From the NCBI RefSeq assembly GCF_014205765.1, contig NZ_JACIIZ010000001.1, forward strand, positions 399,815 to 463,814: a stretch of 64,000 nucleotides of DNA, written 5' to 3'. The notes beneath the pieces were generated by a model. It saw only the letters and a program-made list of their open reading frames with translations. It was not told the DNA's origin and did not search any database. Position 1 is the first letter of the stretch. Each line of letters begins with the position of its first letter. The stretch comes from Nitrospirillum iridis (GTDB taxonomy: Bacteria > Pseudomonadota > Alphaproteobacteria > Azospirillales > Azospirillaceae). Shown here one piece after another: positions 1 to 13,030 of this stretch. A program made the translations under genes and the position numbers.

Positions 1-45
1 GCGGAAGATCAGGGCGTCGAGGAAGCGGGGCAGGGACGTCAGCAT
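1..45 (-). CDS. Probable RND-superfamily exporter, first 15 codons only
   Basis: An ATG at 45 on the minus strand opens a frame that reads MLTSLPRFLDALIFR and leaves the window. A short hydrophobic/basic N-terminus of this kind is usual in MMPL/RND exporters. In known gammaproteobacterial and alphaproteobacterial loci such an exporter follows a DUF1302 gene and a YCF48-like gene, which is the order here. No strong Shine-Dalgarno sequence is visible. The call rests on context and needs the sequence beyond the window edge. Confidence 0.35.
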   Translation of the reverse strand, partial: MLTSLPRFLDALIFR

Positions 46-103
46 GGGGGCACTCGGGGGGGAACGGGGGAACGCGGGATGGGGCGGGCGTGAAGGCCGG
101 GTG

Positions 104-1180
104 TTACGGGAGCGTGCCCGCCAGCTTGGGGCCCTCATCCCCGAACAGGATCAGGCTGCCGTCGGCGCCACGCACCGCGTCGGCCAGGGCCAGGCGGTCG
201 GGCCGGTAGGTCAACGTGAAGCTGGCGCCGCCGTCGCCGCTGGTCAGCATGGTGCCCAGGGCGCCCACGACGACGACATGGCCGTCCGGGGTGGCGACGC
301 CACCCATCAGCCCTGCCTTGGTGCCGGTGTCGATCGCCTGCCAGCTCTGCCCGGCGTCGGTGGAGCGGAAGGCGTGGCCCTGCAGGCCGAAGACGACGAC
401 CGTCCTGTCATCCACGGCCACGCCGCTGAACAGCGAGCCCTCGTAGGGCAGGGGCCGCTTGGTCCAGGTACGGCCCTTGTCCGTGCTGACATAGACGCCG
501 CCGGCTTCGCCCACCACCATGCGGGTGTCGCCCCCGGTGGCGAAGATGGCGTTCAGGTGCAGATCGTCATCGGTGATGCGGCGCCTGGTCCAGGTCTTGC
601 CGCCGTCGGTCGTTTCCAGGAACAGGCCGTAGGCGCCCACCGCGATGCCATGGCTGGCGTCGTCGAACAGCACGTCCATCAACGGCTGTTCCCAGTCGGG
701 CGCGAAGTTCTGCAGGGCCCAGGTCTCGCCGCCATCATTGGTGTGCAGGATGGTGGCGTCGTGGCCAACGGCCCAGCCCCGCAGGGCGTCGATGAAGCGC
801 ACACCGGTCAGGGTGGCGTTGGCTGGCGCCGGCGCCTGGCGCCAGCTGCGGCCGTTGTCGTCGGACAGCAGGATGTGGCCGCGCTCCCCCACCGCCACCA
901 GGCGGTTGCCCGCCAGCGTGGCCGCCAGCAGCAGGGAACGGGCGGCCAACGGGGCGATCAGGGCCGGGATGGGGGCGACAGGAGACGCCGCGGCCTTCGC
1001 GGCGTCACCCGCGGCGGCGGCGCCCGGACCAGCCCCTTCCGCGGAGGTGGACGACGTGCGGCTGTCGCCCGCCGCCATCTCCCTCGCCTTTAGGTTGCCC
1101 CCGGGGGCGAGGCTGGAGGCCAGGGCCAGGGACAGTGCGCCGGCGGTCAGCCGGGCGGCGAGGAAGCGGAATTTCATCAT
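104..1180 (-). CDS. YCF48/BNR-repeat beta-propeller protein, exported
   Basis: The 358-aa product starts MMKFRF with a basic then Ala/Leu-rich segment (about residues 5-30) that looks like a Sec signal peptide. An Ala-rich low-complexity stretch follows to about residue 80. The rest holds repeated blade motifs of the YCF48/BNR type, with several copies of D-x-G-x-S/T-W (for example SDDNGRSW, TDGGKTW, STDKGRTW, STDAGQSW). YCF48/Hcf136 relatives are assembly factors or extracytoplasmic sensors; the ligand here is unknown. The gene lies 81 bp downstream of the DUF1302 gene and upstream of the probable RND exporter, so a shared envelope export system is likely by association. Confidence 0.8.
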   Translation of the reverse strand: MMKFRFLAARLTAGALSLALASSLAPGGNLKAREMAAGDSRTSSTSAEGAGPGAAAAGDAAKAAASPVAPIPALIAPLAARSLLLAATLAGNRLVAVGERGHILLSDDNGRSWRQAPAPANATLTGVRFIDALRGWAVGHDATILHTNDGGETWALQNFAPDWEQPLMDVLFDDASHGIAVGAYGLFLETTDGGKTWTRRRITDDDLHLNAIFATGGDTRMVVGEAGGVYVSTDKGRTWTKRPLPYEGSLFSGVAVDDRTVVVFGLQGHAFRSTDAGQSWQAIDTGTKAGLMGGVATPDGHVVVVGALGTMLTSGDGGASFTLTYRPDRLALADAVRGADGSLILFGDEGPKLAGTLP

Positions 1181-1234
1181 TCAAGTCGCCAGCCGCCTCT
1201 CGGCGGCCGGCGCCCATAAAACCAGGAAAGGGAA

Positions 1235-1256
1235 GCCGCCCCGCGGCGGGGGCGGC
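1235..1256 (-). terminator. Intercistronic GC hairpin between DUF1302 and YCF48 genes
   Basis: GCCGCCCC and GGGGCGGC form an 8-bp perfect stem with a 6-nt loop, five bases downstream of the DUF1302 stop codon. On the minus strand it is followed by TTCCCTTT, only a weak U-tract. It could be a partial terminator or an mRNA-stabilising hairpin that lowers downstream expression. Confidence 0.4.
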
Positions 1257-1261
1257 GGGGA

Positions 1262-3439
1262 TTAGAAGGAATACTTCACGTTGAAGCTGACGAAATCACG
1301 GTCGTTGATCAGGTTGAAATCACCGCCCCCGAAGAAGTTGGTGTAGTTCACATCCGCCGACCACTTCTCCAGGAACGTCGCGGTCAGGCCCACCGACACG
1401 GCCTTGCGGCCATCGATGAAGGTGCCGACCGGCAGCGGCGTGGTGCCGTGCACGTCCTGTTCCCAGACGATCCGCGGCATCAGGTTGATACCGCCGATGG
1501 CGTTCAGGTAATCGAAGCGGGCGACGATGCGGTAGCCCCACGAGAACTCCGTACCGAAGCCGTTGGTGGCGACGCTTTCCATCCCGCCCAGCCCCAGGAA
1601 GTTGGCGTTGCCGCCCACATTGGTGCCGGTGCCGCTGAAATGCACGCCGTCGGGCATGTTGTGGACGAAATCCGCGCCCACTTCGCCCAGCAGGATGACC
1701 TGGCTGGCGCCCAGCATCGGCGGCAGATCCTTGGTGAAGGTCATCTGCACCTGGCTGATGTCATAGCGGCCATAGCCCTGGATGGTGCTGCCGAACAGAC
1801 GCGACGCGCTGCTTTCGATTTCCGCCGTTGTCGTGCCCTGGATACCGCCCAGGCGCTTGATCAGGGCGTTGGTGTTGAAGATGTGGGCGGCGGCGGTGGC
1901 GGCCTGCTGGGCGCCGGCGGTGGAACCCGCGCTGGCGCCCAAAGCCTGGGCGGCGGCCAGCGAGGCCGGCCCGCCGGCGGCGGCGATGGCGTTCCGCACC
2001 GCCGTCTGCAGGCCGCTCGGTAGCGAGGTGTAGGAGGTGCCAACCAATGACGGGGCGGCCACGGCCAGCACCTTGTTAACCGCCGCCTGGTAGGAGGCGG
2101 TGGCGGCGGCCGTGCCGGCGGCGGCGCCCTGGGTGGCGCCGGTGGAAATGAAGCCGAAGACGGACGGCGCGGCCAGCATGGCCTGCAGCACGTCGACAGC
2201 GTCATATTGCAGCGGCTGGCCCTGGCGATACGAGTATTCGCCCTGGATGGCGACGCCTTCAATGGAGGTGTTGAAGCTGACGCCGTACATCTTGATGTCG
2301 TTGACGTAGTCGGCGTAGTAGCCGCTGTGGTTGCTGAACGTCTCCGGATTGGACGCGAAGTCCCCGAAGCTGCCCACCTTGACCGACAGATCCGGCACGC
2401 GGTTGTTGTACTTCATGAAGAACAGGCCGAAGTCGGTGTCGCCCAGGGCCGGCACGGAATAGTGCATGGCGAAGCCGAACTGGCCGTCATCGCGACCGTT
2501 GTGGTCGTTCAGGCGCGGCACGTTGGTGCCAAAGGGCGCGATGGGGGTGACCTGCCCAAGAATGGGGTTCTTGACGGTGCCGTTGGTCTCGATGGCGTGC
2601 TGCAGGGGGCTGTCGGCCGCCAGCGGGTTGCCGAACGGCAGGGACAGGTAGCGGGCGCCCGGCGACAGGGCGTCGTCGCTGCTGAAGTAGGTGCCGGCCG
2701 GATCCAGCAGCGTCTTTTGCCACTTGAACTGGTAGAAGGCCTCGATGCTGAGGTTGTTGGTCAGGCCCAGGTTGGCGCTGATCATCGGCACCGGCAGGAA
2801 CACTTCCTTCAGTTCCGTGCCCGGCTGGTGCAGGGCCGACACGTCCACCGGGTTGATGGCGTTGATGCCGTTGGGGATGAAGGTGCTTTCGCCCCAGCTC
2901 AGCACCTGGTTGCCGGCGCGCAGGCTCAGCGTGGTGCCGCCACCCAGGTTGAAGTTGCCGTAGGCGTAGGCGTCCAGCAGGCGGGCGTAGGCGGCGGACT
3001 GGTCGCGGGCGGTCGAGCTCAGCGTGAAGGCGCCGGTACGGGCGGCCGACGTGCTGTTGGCGTCGTTGTTGATGGGGTCGTAGAAGAAGGTCGCGCGGCT
3101 GAAGAAGCCGACGTCGTGGTAGTCCAGCTTCAATTCGTTGGTCATGCGCGCGCCGGTGGACACGAGACCGGTGCCGTAGTTCAGGTCGCCGTTGTCCTGG
3201 TTGATGGAGGAGGCGTTGCCACCGTTGGCCTTGCCCACCAGGTTCTTGTCGCGCTCCTGCACACGGATCAGGCCGCCGAAGGTCAGCGTGGTGTTGAAGC
3301 TGCCTTGAAGATCGCCGCTGCTGAAGTCCAGGGCGCGCGCCGGCACCGAAGCGAACAGCGACGTGCCGAGCGCCGCGACGCTCACGCCCGCCAAAATACG
3401 AGATTTAAGGCACGACTTCCCAAAGACGTTCGCCACCAT
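1262..3439 (-). CDS. DUF1302 family outer-membrane protein
   Basis: The start chosen is the ATG at 3439 (MVANVFGKS), because GGGAGGA lies about 8 nt upstream; the frame is open 17 codons further but without a ribosome site. The 725-aa product has an N-terminal signal peptide ending near ARA-LDF (about residue 36), then a long run of alternating aromatic and polar residues typical of outer-membrane beta-barrels. It ends in FNVKYSF, with the terminal aromatic expected for BAM recognition. DUF1302 proteins usually sit with DUF1329, YCF48-like and RND genes; no DUF1329 gene is present in the window. An Ala/Gly-rich insertion of roughly 100 residues (plus-strand 1860-2200) interrupts the barrel sequence and is probably an extracellular loop or plug. 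Confidence 0.85.
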   Translation of the reverse strand: MVANVFGKSCLKSRILAGVSVAALGTSLFASVPARALDFSSGDLQGSFNTTLTFGGLIRVQERDKNLVGKANGGNASSINQDNGDLNYGTGLVSTGARMTNELKLDYHDVGFFSRATFFYDPINNDANSTSAARTGAFTLSSTARDQSAAYARLLDAYAYGNFNLGGGTTLSLRAGNQVLSWGESTFIPNGINAINPVDVSALHQPGTELKEVFLPVPMISANLGLTNNLSIEAFYQFKWQKTLLDPAGTYFSSDDALSPGARYLSLPFGNPLAADSPLQHAIETNGTVKNPILGQVTPIAPFGTNVPRLNDHNGRDDGQFGFAMHYSVPALGDTDFGLFFMKYNNRVPDLSVKVGSFGDFASNPETFSNHSGYYADYVNDIKMYGVSFNTSIEGVAIQGEYSYRQGQPLQYDAVDVLQAMLAAPSVFGFISTGATQGAAAGTAAATASYQAAVNKVLAVAAPSLVGTSYTSLPSGLQTAVRNAIAAAGGPASLAAAQALGASAGSTAGAQQAATAAAHIFNTNALIKRLGGIQGTTTAEIESSASRLFGSTIQGYGRYDISQVQMTFTKDLPPMLGASQVILLGEVGADFVHNMPDGVHFSGTGTNVGGNANFLGLGGMESVATNGFGTEFSWGYRIVARFDYLNAIGGINLMPRIVWEQDVHGTTPLPVGTFIDGRKAVSVGLTATFLEKWSADVNYTNFFGGGDFNLINDRDFVSFNVKYSF

Positions 3440-3679
3440 GCGTCTTTCCTCCCTGTACGTTATTTTTAGGCCCCGAGTCGTTCCTGGCATTAATGCCTGG
3501 GACTCGTGTCCAGCGTCTCTGGGGAAAGCCTCGGTTTTCCGAACGTTGCCGTCAAGCTATTGATGTGCAGGATCAAGGGATTCCGCGGGGAATAGGGCAA
3601 ATCTGCAACGCCATTCAACTCGGATTTCGGGGGTGTGCGGGGGTGTGATCGGGCGTTGCCAGTAGGCGTCAAGCGGGGT

Positions 3680-6676
3680 TCAGGACACCGCTGCGCGCAT
3701 CTCCGCGGGCTTCAAAAAAGTTTTGCAAAAATCATCCGCCGGTCGCGGTTTTGAGAAGAAGAACCCCTGAAGCTGGTCGCACTGGTGTCGACGCAGGAAG
3801 TCCAACTGCTCCTGTGTCTCGATTCCCTCGGCCACGACGGTCAAGCCCAACTGCCGCCCCATGGCGATGATGGTGGCGGCGATGGCGGCGGTGTCGGTGT
3901 TGGAAGTCGCCTCCGCCACGAAGGACCGGTCGATCTTCAGCGTGGTGATGGGCAGGCGCCGCAGGTAGGACAGCGACGAATAGCCCGTGCCGAAATCGTC
4001 GATGGCGATGGAAATGCCCTGGGCCCGCAGTTCGGCCAGGGTGTCGGCGATGTAGGCCAGGTTGGACATCATCGCCGTCTCGGTGATCTCCAGCTCCAGG
4101 AACTCCGGCCCCACGCCGTACTCCTGCAACAGCTGGCGCACCCGCTCGGCGAATTGGCCGGAAGAGACCTGCCGGACGGAGACGTTGACGGCCACCGGCA
4201 GGGGTTGCAGCCCTTGCTCCTGCCAGCTGCGGATCTGCGCCAGCGCCGTGCGCATCACCCATTCCCCGATGGGCACGATCAGGCCGTTTTCCTCCGCCAT
4301 CGGGATAAAGCTGGCAGGGGAGACGGGCCCCATTTCCGGATGCTGCCAACGGATCAGGGCTTCCGTGCCCACCGGTTCCAGGGTCACCAGGTCGATCTTG
4401 GGCTGGTAGTGCAGGGTGAACTGGTTAAGATCCAGCGCCTCGCGCAGCGCGTGCTCCATCGACAGCCGCGCCACCGCCTCCTCGTTCATGCGGGGCGTGA
4501 AGAACTGGTAGCTGTTGCCGCCCGCGGCCTTGGCATTGTCCATGGCGGTGGCCGCGTCGCGCAGCAGGGCGTCGGTGTCGCTGGCGTCGCCGGGGAACAG
4601 GCTGATGCCGATGGAGGTGGTGATGAACAGCTGCTGACCGTCGATGGCGAAGGGCCGGGTCAGGCCCACCAGGATGGCCTCGGCGATGCGGGCGGCCACC
4701 TGGGGCTCCGGCAGGTCCTCCGCGATCACCATGAACTCGTCCGCCCCCATGCGGCCCACCGTGTCGGCGGCGCGCACGCAGGACACCAGGCGCTGGCCCA
4801 GGGCGCGCAGCAGTTTGTCACCCACCTGGCTGCCCAGGCTGTCGTTCACCAGCTTGAACCGATCCAGATCCATGACCAGAACGGCGACCGAGGTGCCTTT
4901 GCGGGCGCCGTGGGCGACGGCATGCTGCAGGCGGTCCTGCAGCAGGGTGCGGTTCGCGAGGCCGGTCAGCGGATCATGGGTACTGACGTACAGCAGCTGC
5001 TCCTCGAAGCGCTTGCGGTCCGTCACGTCGGTCATGGTGCCGGTGAAGCGCGAGGGTCGGCCCCGCTCGTCCCGGATGGCCAGGCCGCGCGCCTCGATCC
5101 ACAACCAGCTGCCGTCGCTTTTGCGCAGGCGGAACATGCTCAGATAGTCGCCGGTGTCGCCGGACAGATAGCGCTCGATGGTGCCCAGGGTGGCGGCGGC
5201 ATCGTCGGGATGCAGCAGGGCCTCCAGCGGCTTGTCATGCCAGGGGCTGGCGCCCCCGGGATAGCCCAGCATCTCCAGGAATTCCGGGCTCCACCACGTC
5301 AGCCCGGTAACGAAGTCGCTGTCGAACACGCCCGAGCGCGTGGCGCTGACGGCCTGTTTCAGCCGCTCCTCGCTCTCCCGCACGGCGCGTTCCGCCCGTT
5401 TGCGTTGGGTGATGTCCTGGATGACGCAAATGGCGGTGCGGCGTGTGCCCAGGCGCATTTGACTGACACCGAAGGCGATGGCGAAGCCGGTACCGTCGCG
5501 CCGCCGGCCCTGTACTTCCGACCGTTGCTCCCCGCCGTAGGTGCCGCCCTGGCGGCGCAGGCTGGCCATCAGCTCGGTCGAGACCCGCGGCCAGTCGTTG
5601 TCGGCGATGAAGCTGACGAAGGGCTGGCCCGCCGCCTGCCCGGGCTCATAGCCGAACAGTTGATGGGCGGCGCGGTTCATGGTGGCGACGCGCAGATCCT
5701 CATCCAAGGTGATGATGCCGTCGGCCACGTTGTCCATGATGCCGGACAGGTGGGCCTCGCGTTCACGCAGGCGGGCCTCAACCCGTTCGCGCTCCACCAG
5801 GGCGCGGTCGAATTCCAGCAGCAGGTCGTTGGTGGTGCTGGCCAGCAGGCCCAGCTCGTCCCCCGCGTGCTGGGGCGGCACGCTCAGCAGCAACTCCGCC
5901 GGGCGTCGGGCGTCCACCGCCGCGATGCCGCGCGTCAGTCGCAGGAAGGGCTTGGACAGGGAGATGTAGAAGACCACCACCAGGATCAAGGCCAACGCCA
6001 CCGTCCACACCAGGCCCACGCCCAGGACGATGGCGGAGCGGCGGAAGAAATCCAGCGCGATCAGGTAGCGGTCGACGCTGACCTTCAGCATGCCCACGTT
6101 CTGGTGATGGCGTTCGATGACCAGCTGGATGGCGAAGGTCTTTTCCTGCGGCAGCAGGATCTCCGCCAGCCATTTCAGGCCGCCTTCCGTTTCGGGTCTG
6201 TCCTTGGCGGCCAGCTGGTTGCCGAAATCCTCGTAGATCACGGCATGGTACAGGGGACGGTATTCGAACAGCCCGGTGAGCACCCGTTCGGCCAGCGCCT
6301 GATCGAAGGCGTAGGCGGCCTCCGCCGCCGGCTGCCGCGCCGTGCTCAGCACCTGCCGCACCAGCTGGTCGGTCTGCTGTTCGACGTTGAACAGGTCATA
6401 GGTGATCTGGGCGGTGTTGAGGATCAGTCCCAGCGCCAGGGTCAGTAGGGCGGTGTTGCGCGCCTGTTTGTAGGACAGGCGCTTGCGCAGCGGCAGCTGC
6501 ACCTTTTTCGCCGCCGGTGTCTTGTCCTCCCCGGGCCCGCCGGGGGCCGCGCCGGTGTCGGTCGCCTGCCCGCCTGAGGCAGTCGGGGCGCCGCCGCCCG
6601 CGTATGGGGATGCCGCCCCCAATTGTGCCAGGGTCCGGGGGGACGTGGGTGCCTCGGAGGATGGTGGGGGCGTCAT
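3680..6676 (-). CDS. Membrane PAS-PAS-GGDEF-EAL c-di-GMP protein
   Basis: The product has 998 aa from the ATG at 6676 (AAGG about 8 nt upstream); an in-frame TTG lies four codons earlier. Order of parts: a Pro/Ala/Gly-rich cytoplasmic tail (1-65), TM1 (about 75-97), a periplasmic sensor segment, TM2 (about 220-242), a HAMP-like linker, two PAS domains (about 310-430 and 440-560), GGDEF (about 570-730) and EAL (about 745-985). The cyclase signature reads GADEF, not GGDEF, which may weaken synthesis. The phosphodiesterase side keeps EALIRW and DDFGTGYSSL, so c-di-GMP hydrolysis is the safer prediction. The gene is monocistronic as far as can be seen, and no clear terminator follows. Confidence 0.92.
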   Translation of the reverse strand: MTPPPSSEAPTSPRTLAQLGAASPYAGGGAPTASGGQATDTGAAPGGPGEDKTPAAKKVQLPLRKRLSYKQARNTALLTLALGLILNTAQITYDLFNVEQQTDQLVRQVLSTARQPAAEAAYAFDQALAERVLTGLFEYRPLYHAVIYEDFGNQLAAKDRPETEGGLKWLAEILLPQEKTFAIQLVIERHHQNVGMLKVSVDRYLIALDFFRRSAIVLGVGLVWTVALALILVVVFYISLSKPFLRLTRGIAAVDARRPAELLLSVPPQHAGDELGLLASTTNDLLLEFDRALVERERVEARLREREAHLSGIMDNVADGIITLDEDLRVATMNRAAHQLFGYEPGQAAGQPFVSFIADNDWPRVSTELMASLRRQGGTYGGEQRSEVQGRRRDGTGFAIAFGVSQMRLGTRRTAICVIQDITQRKRAERAVRESEERLKQAVSATRSGVFDSDFVTGLTWWSPEFLEMLGYPGGASPWHDKPLEALLHPDDAAATLGTIERYLSGDTGDYLSMFRLRKSDGSWLWIEARGLAIRDERGRPSRFTGTMTDVTDRKRFEEQLLYVSTHDPLTGLANRTLLQDRLQHAVAHGARKGTSVAVLVMDLDRFKLVNDSLGSQVGDKLLRALGQRLVSCVRAADTVGRMGADEFMVIAEDLPEPQVAARIAEAILVGLTRPFAIDGQQLFITTSIGISLFPGDASDTDALLRDAATAMDNAKAAGGNSYQFFTPRMNEEAVARLSMEHALREALDLNQFTLHYQPKIDLVTLEPVGTEALIRWQHPEMGPVSPASFIPMAEENGLIVPIGEWVMRTALAQIRSWQEQGLQPLPVAVNVSVRQVSSGQFAERVRQLLQEYGVGPEFLELEITETAMMSNLAYIADTLAELRAQGISIAIDDFGTGYSSLSYLRRLPITTLKIDRSFVAEATSNTDTAAIAATIIAMGRQLGLTVVAEGIETQEQLDFLRRHQCDQLQGFFFSKPRPADDFCKTFLKPAEMRAAVS

Positions 6677-6808
6677 GCCAACCTTCAAGTCACGGGCAGT
6701 TCAAGTCAGCGGCATCCGAAGACGCCAATAGTGACCTTAAGACGTATGGGGGGCCGGAGTCTCGCACTTCCGTAGAGGCGGCCTGGGCGCAGGAGGAGGG
6801 GGCGCCGG

Positions 6809-7210
6809 TCAGCGCCCTTCCACGATGTTGCGGAAAATCTTGAGCCATTCATCGGCCGTGGCCCGCTTGCGAAAGAGGATGAGGAAAGGTTGGGCGTGGC
6901 GGCGCGACTTCACGGTCATTTCGAAGCGCTGGTCCTTGGCCTGGTAGCGCCAGGCCACCAGATCCTTGGCCGCCAGCAGCACGGGGGGGTGCTTCTCCAG
7001 GCCCTTGCCGATGACGGCCACCCGGCCGCGCGCCTCGTCGGCGGCGATACCCGACCCCTCGTAAGCGTGGCGTTCCGTGATGGTGAAGCCTTCCAGCGCG
7101 TCGAATCGCCGGAATATTTCGTGTTCCGATGGGCCGCGCGTGGCCAGCCAGGCGACCAGCGCCAGGACCAGGCCACCCCCCATCACAGCCAGGACGATCA
7201 GCAGCAGCAT
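6809..7210 (-). CDS. Small single-pass membrane protein, unknown function
   Basis: The chosen start, MLLLIVLAVMGG at 7210, puts a hydrophobic anchor at residues 1-24 of a 133-aa protein; the upstream extension of the frame reads like non-coding sequence. The soluble part is basic and mixed alpha/beta in character, ending EWLKIFRNIVEGR. I recognise no family. It lies 131 bp downstream of the glyoxalase gene on the same strand and upstream of the GGDEF-EAL gene, so it may share a transcript with gloA. Confidence 0.6.
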   Translation of the reverse strand: MLLLIVLAVMGGGLVLALVAWLATRGPSEHEIFRRFDALEGFTITERHAYEGSGIAADEARGRVAVIGKGLEKHPPVLLAAKDLVAWRYQAKDQRFEMTVKSRRHAQPFLILFRKRATADEWLKIFRNIVEGR

Positions 7211-7341
7211 GGGGTAGGGATAGAATGAACTGGCTGGGCCCGCAACCGTATGTGTGCCCTTCCACGGTGTTCGCCGGAAAGGTCCGGCGACGCCGCTTGG
7301 GGCTGGTGGCGGCACGGGATTGATCCCATGCCGCCGTCCCG

Positions 7342-7761
7342 TCACCAGCTACCGGTATTGGGCATGGAGGCCCAGGGCTCCTTCGGGGGCAGGGCGTCGC
7401 CCGCCTGCAGCAGCTCGATGGAGATCTGATCGGGGGAGCGGACGAAGGCCATGTGCCCGTCGCGCGGTGGCCGGTTGATGGTCACGCCGGCGTCCATCAG
7501 CCGCTGACACGTGGCGTAGATGTCGTCCACGGCGAAGGCCAGGTGGCCGAAGTTACGGCCCCCGGTATAAACCTCCGGATCCCAGTTCCAGGTCAGCTCC
7601 ACCTCCGCTTCCGGGCTGCCGGGGGCGGCCAGGTAGACCAGGGTGAAGCGACCCTTCTCATAGTCGCGCCGGCGCACCAGTTCCAGCCCCAGCTTGTTGA
7701 CATAGAAGTCCAGCGAGGCGTCCAGGTCGGTGACGCGGACCATGGTGTGAAGGTATTTCAT
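7342..7761 (-). CDS. gloA: Lactoylglutathione lyase (glyoxalase I)
   Basis: This 139-aa VOC-fold enzyme isomerises the methylglyoxal-glutathione hemithioacetal to S-lactoylglutathione in the cytosol. The sequence carries the pattern LHTMVRV...[12 protein letters not shown]...VELTWNW...[10 protein letters not shown]...ISIELL. The four expected metal ligands are present at H5, E55, H73 and E116 when counted from MKYLHTM. The ATG at 7761 is preferred over a GTG two codons upstream. The length is typical of the Ni/Co-type bacterial enzyme. Confidence 0.93.
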   Translation of the reverse strand: MKYLHTMVRVTDLDASLDFYVNKLGLELVRRRDYEKGRFTLVYLAAPGSPEAEVELTWNWDPEVYTGGRNFGHLAFAVDDIYATCQRLMDAGVTINRPPRDGHMAFVRSPDQISIELLQAGDALPPKEPWASMPNTGSW

Positions 7762-7824
7762 CAGCACATTCCCGGGTGGTGTCGTGTTCGGGCTCCGACC
7801 TTATGCCCTTGGCGCCGAAGACGA

Positions 7825-7850
7825 AAGCCCGCCGGATGACCGGCGGGCCT
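7825..7850 (-). terminator. Intrinsic terminator after the DUF2807 gene
   Basis: A 9-bp perfect stem GCCCGCCGG/CCGGCGGGC with the 4-nt loop TCAT (minus strand) is followed by TTTCGT. It lies about 50 bp past the DUF2807 stop codon and just upstream of gloA, and so separates the two transcripts. Confidence 0.75.
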
Positions 7851-7900
7851 TCTGAAGGCGGGGGCGGCCCCCGCGCCGCTTCCACCTTTCTTCCGGGGGC

Positions 7901-8728
7901 TCAGTGGCCGGGGTTGCGAACGTGCACCTGGCCGGAGCCGTGCTGGCTGATGGATTGGTTGGCGGCGACTCCATCCATGGTGAAGTCGCCCGAACCGGAG
8001 ATGTCCACCGACAGCGGGTCGGCCTTGCCGGCATGGATGGTGACGTTGCCGCTGCCGTGGATTTCAGCCGAGACGGAGCCGTTGACCGAGGCCATGTCGA
8101 CGTTGCCGGACCCGCTGATTTCCAGCGACACCTCGCCGGTGGTCTTGCCGGTGCGCACCTTGCCAGAGCCATTGATTTCCACCGACGTCGCCTTGGCGAT
8201 GTCGCCCACAGCGATGTTGCCGCTGCCGGTCACGTCCAGGGACGCCGCCTGCACCCGGCCCACGGTGATGGAGCCGGAGTGCAGATCGTCCACCGCCAGG
8301 TCGGCGTTCAGGTCGCCCGCGGTCAAGTCACCGACGAAGTCGCTCACCGCCAGGCCAGTGCCGGCGGGCAAGGTGATCGTGACCGTCATGAAGTCCCGGT
8401 CGCTGTAATGCTCGTGGTGGCGATGTTCCTGTTCCACCTTGGCCTTGTCGCCTTCGGTATGGAAGGACAGGCGGTTCACCTGATCGTCGGTGCCATTGGC
8501 GGAGACGGTGATTTCCTTGGCCGAGGACGAGACCGTGATCTCGACATTGGCCACCAGACCCTCCAACTCCAGCGTGCGGCCGTGCAGGGTCTGCGGGCCG
8601 ACGGTGGCGGCATGGGCCGGGGTGGCGGCCAGGGGGAGCGAGAACATGGCGATGAAGGCGGCGGCCAGTGGCGCCGTGGCCAGCGGAGCGACGGACAAGG
8701 TTGCCAGACGGTGGGGCAGGCGGAGCAT
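7901..8728 (-). CDS. DUF2807 (GIN-domain) exported protein
   Basis: The 275-aa product starts at the ATG at 8728 (AGGGAGA about 11 nt upstream); the long upstream frame extension is not supported. An N-terminal signal peptide (about 1-38, ending in AHA) leads into a right-handed repeat region with many copies of a GSG-N/D/K-hydrophobic pattern (VTGSGNIAV, INGSGKV, ISGSGNVDM, IHGSGNVTI, ISGSGDFTM). This is the hallmark of putative auto-transporter adhesin DUF2807 proteins. They are periplasmic or surface beta-helix proteins whose role is not established. It is followed by a terminator. Confidence 0.85.
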   Translation of the reverse strand: MLRLPHRLATLSVAPLATAPLAAAFIAMFSLPLAATPAHAATVGPQTLHGRTLELEGLVANVEITVSSSAKEITVSANGTDDQVNRLSFHTEGDKAKVEQEHRHHEHYSDRDFMTVTITLPAGTGLAVSDFVGDLTAGDLNADLAVDDLHSGSITVGRVQAASLDVTGSGNIAVGDIAKATSVEINGSGKVRTGKTTGEVSLEISGSGNVDMASVNGSVSAEIHGSGNVTIHAGKADPLSVDISGSGDFTMDGVAANQSISQHGSGQVHVRNPGH

Positions 8729-8898
8729 GGGCGGGGGTCTCCCTGACGATGAGGCGGGGACCGACGCTGACGACGGTCCGGGAAGCTCCGGTCCGTTGAC
8801 GCCGGACCGGTTGCCGCCGCTATCGCAAGGGATGTGCCAGTTCCAAGGGCCGCGGAAACCCTGGACCGGGCCCTGAGGCATCCAACAGCGTCCGCGAT

Positions 8899-12920
<4,022 letters not shown>

Positions 12921-12968
12921 GGCACTCACCCGGTTTGCGAGCCTTCAGACGGAACTGTCAGACAAGAA

Positions 12969-13004
12969 GGGCCCCGGACTGGTCTGTCACCGATCCGGAG
13001 CCCC
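12969..13004 (-). terminator. Probable terminator after bamD
   Basis: The plus-strand arms GGCCCCGGA and TCCGGAGCC flank a 15-nt loop. The stem is about 9-10 bp with one wobble pair, 27 bp past the bamD stop. On the minus strand it ends in CCCTTCTTG, a modest T-rich tail. The loop is long, so strength is uncertain. Confidence 0.45.
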
Positions 13005-13030
13005 GCTGTCGGGATAGGATTTTCTAGGGC

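Noticed and set aside
2207..3469. Long plus-strand open frame (420 codons) opposite the DUF1302 gene
   Set aside because: It is antisense to a clear gene, with a His/Gln/Val-rich composition typical of high-GC shadow frames. The same applies to 3785-6448, 9931-11394, 11178-13034, 17938-20415, 30456-32636 and others.
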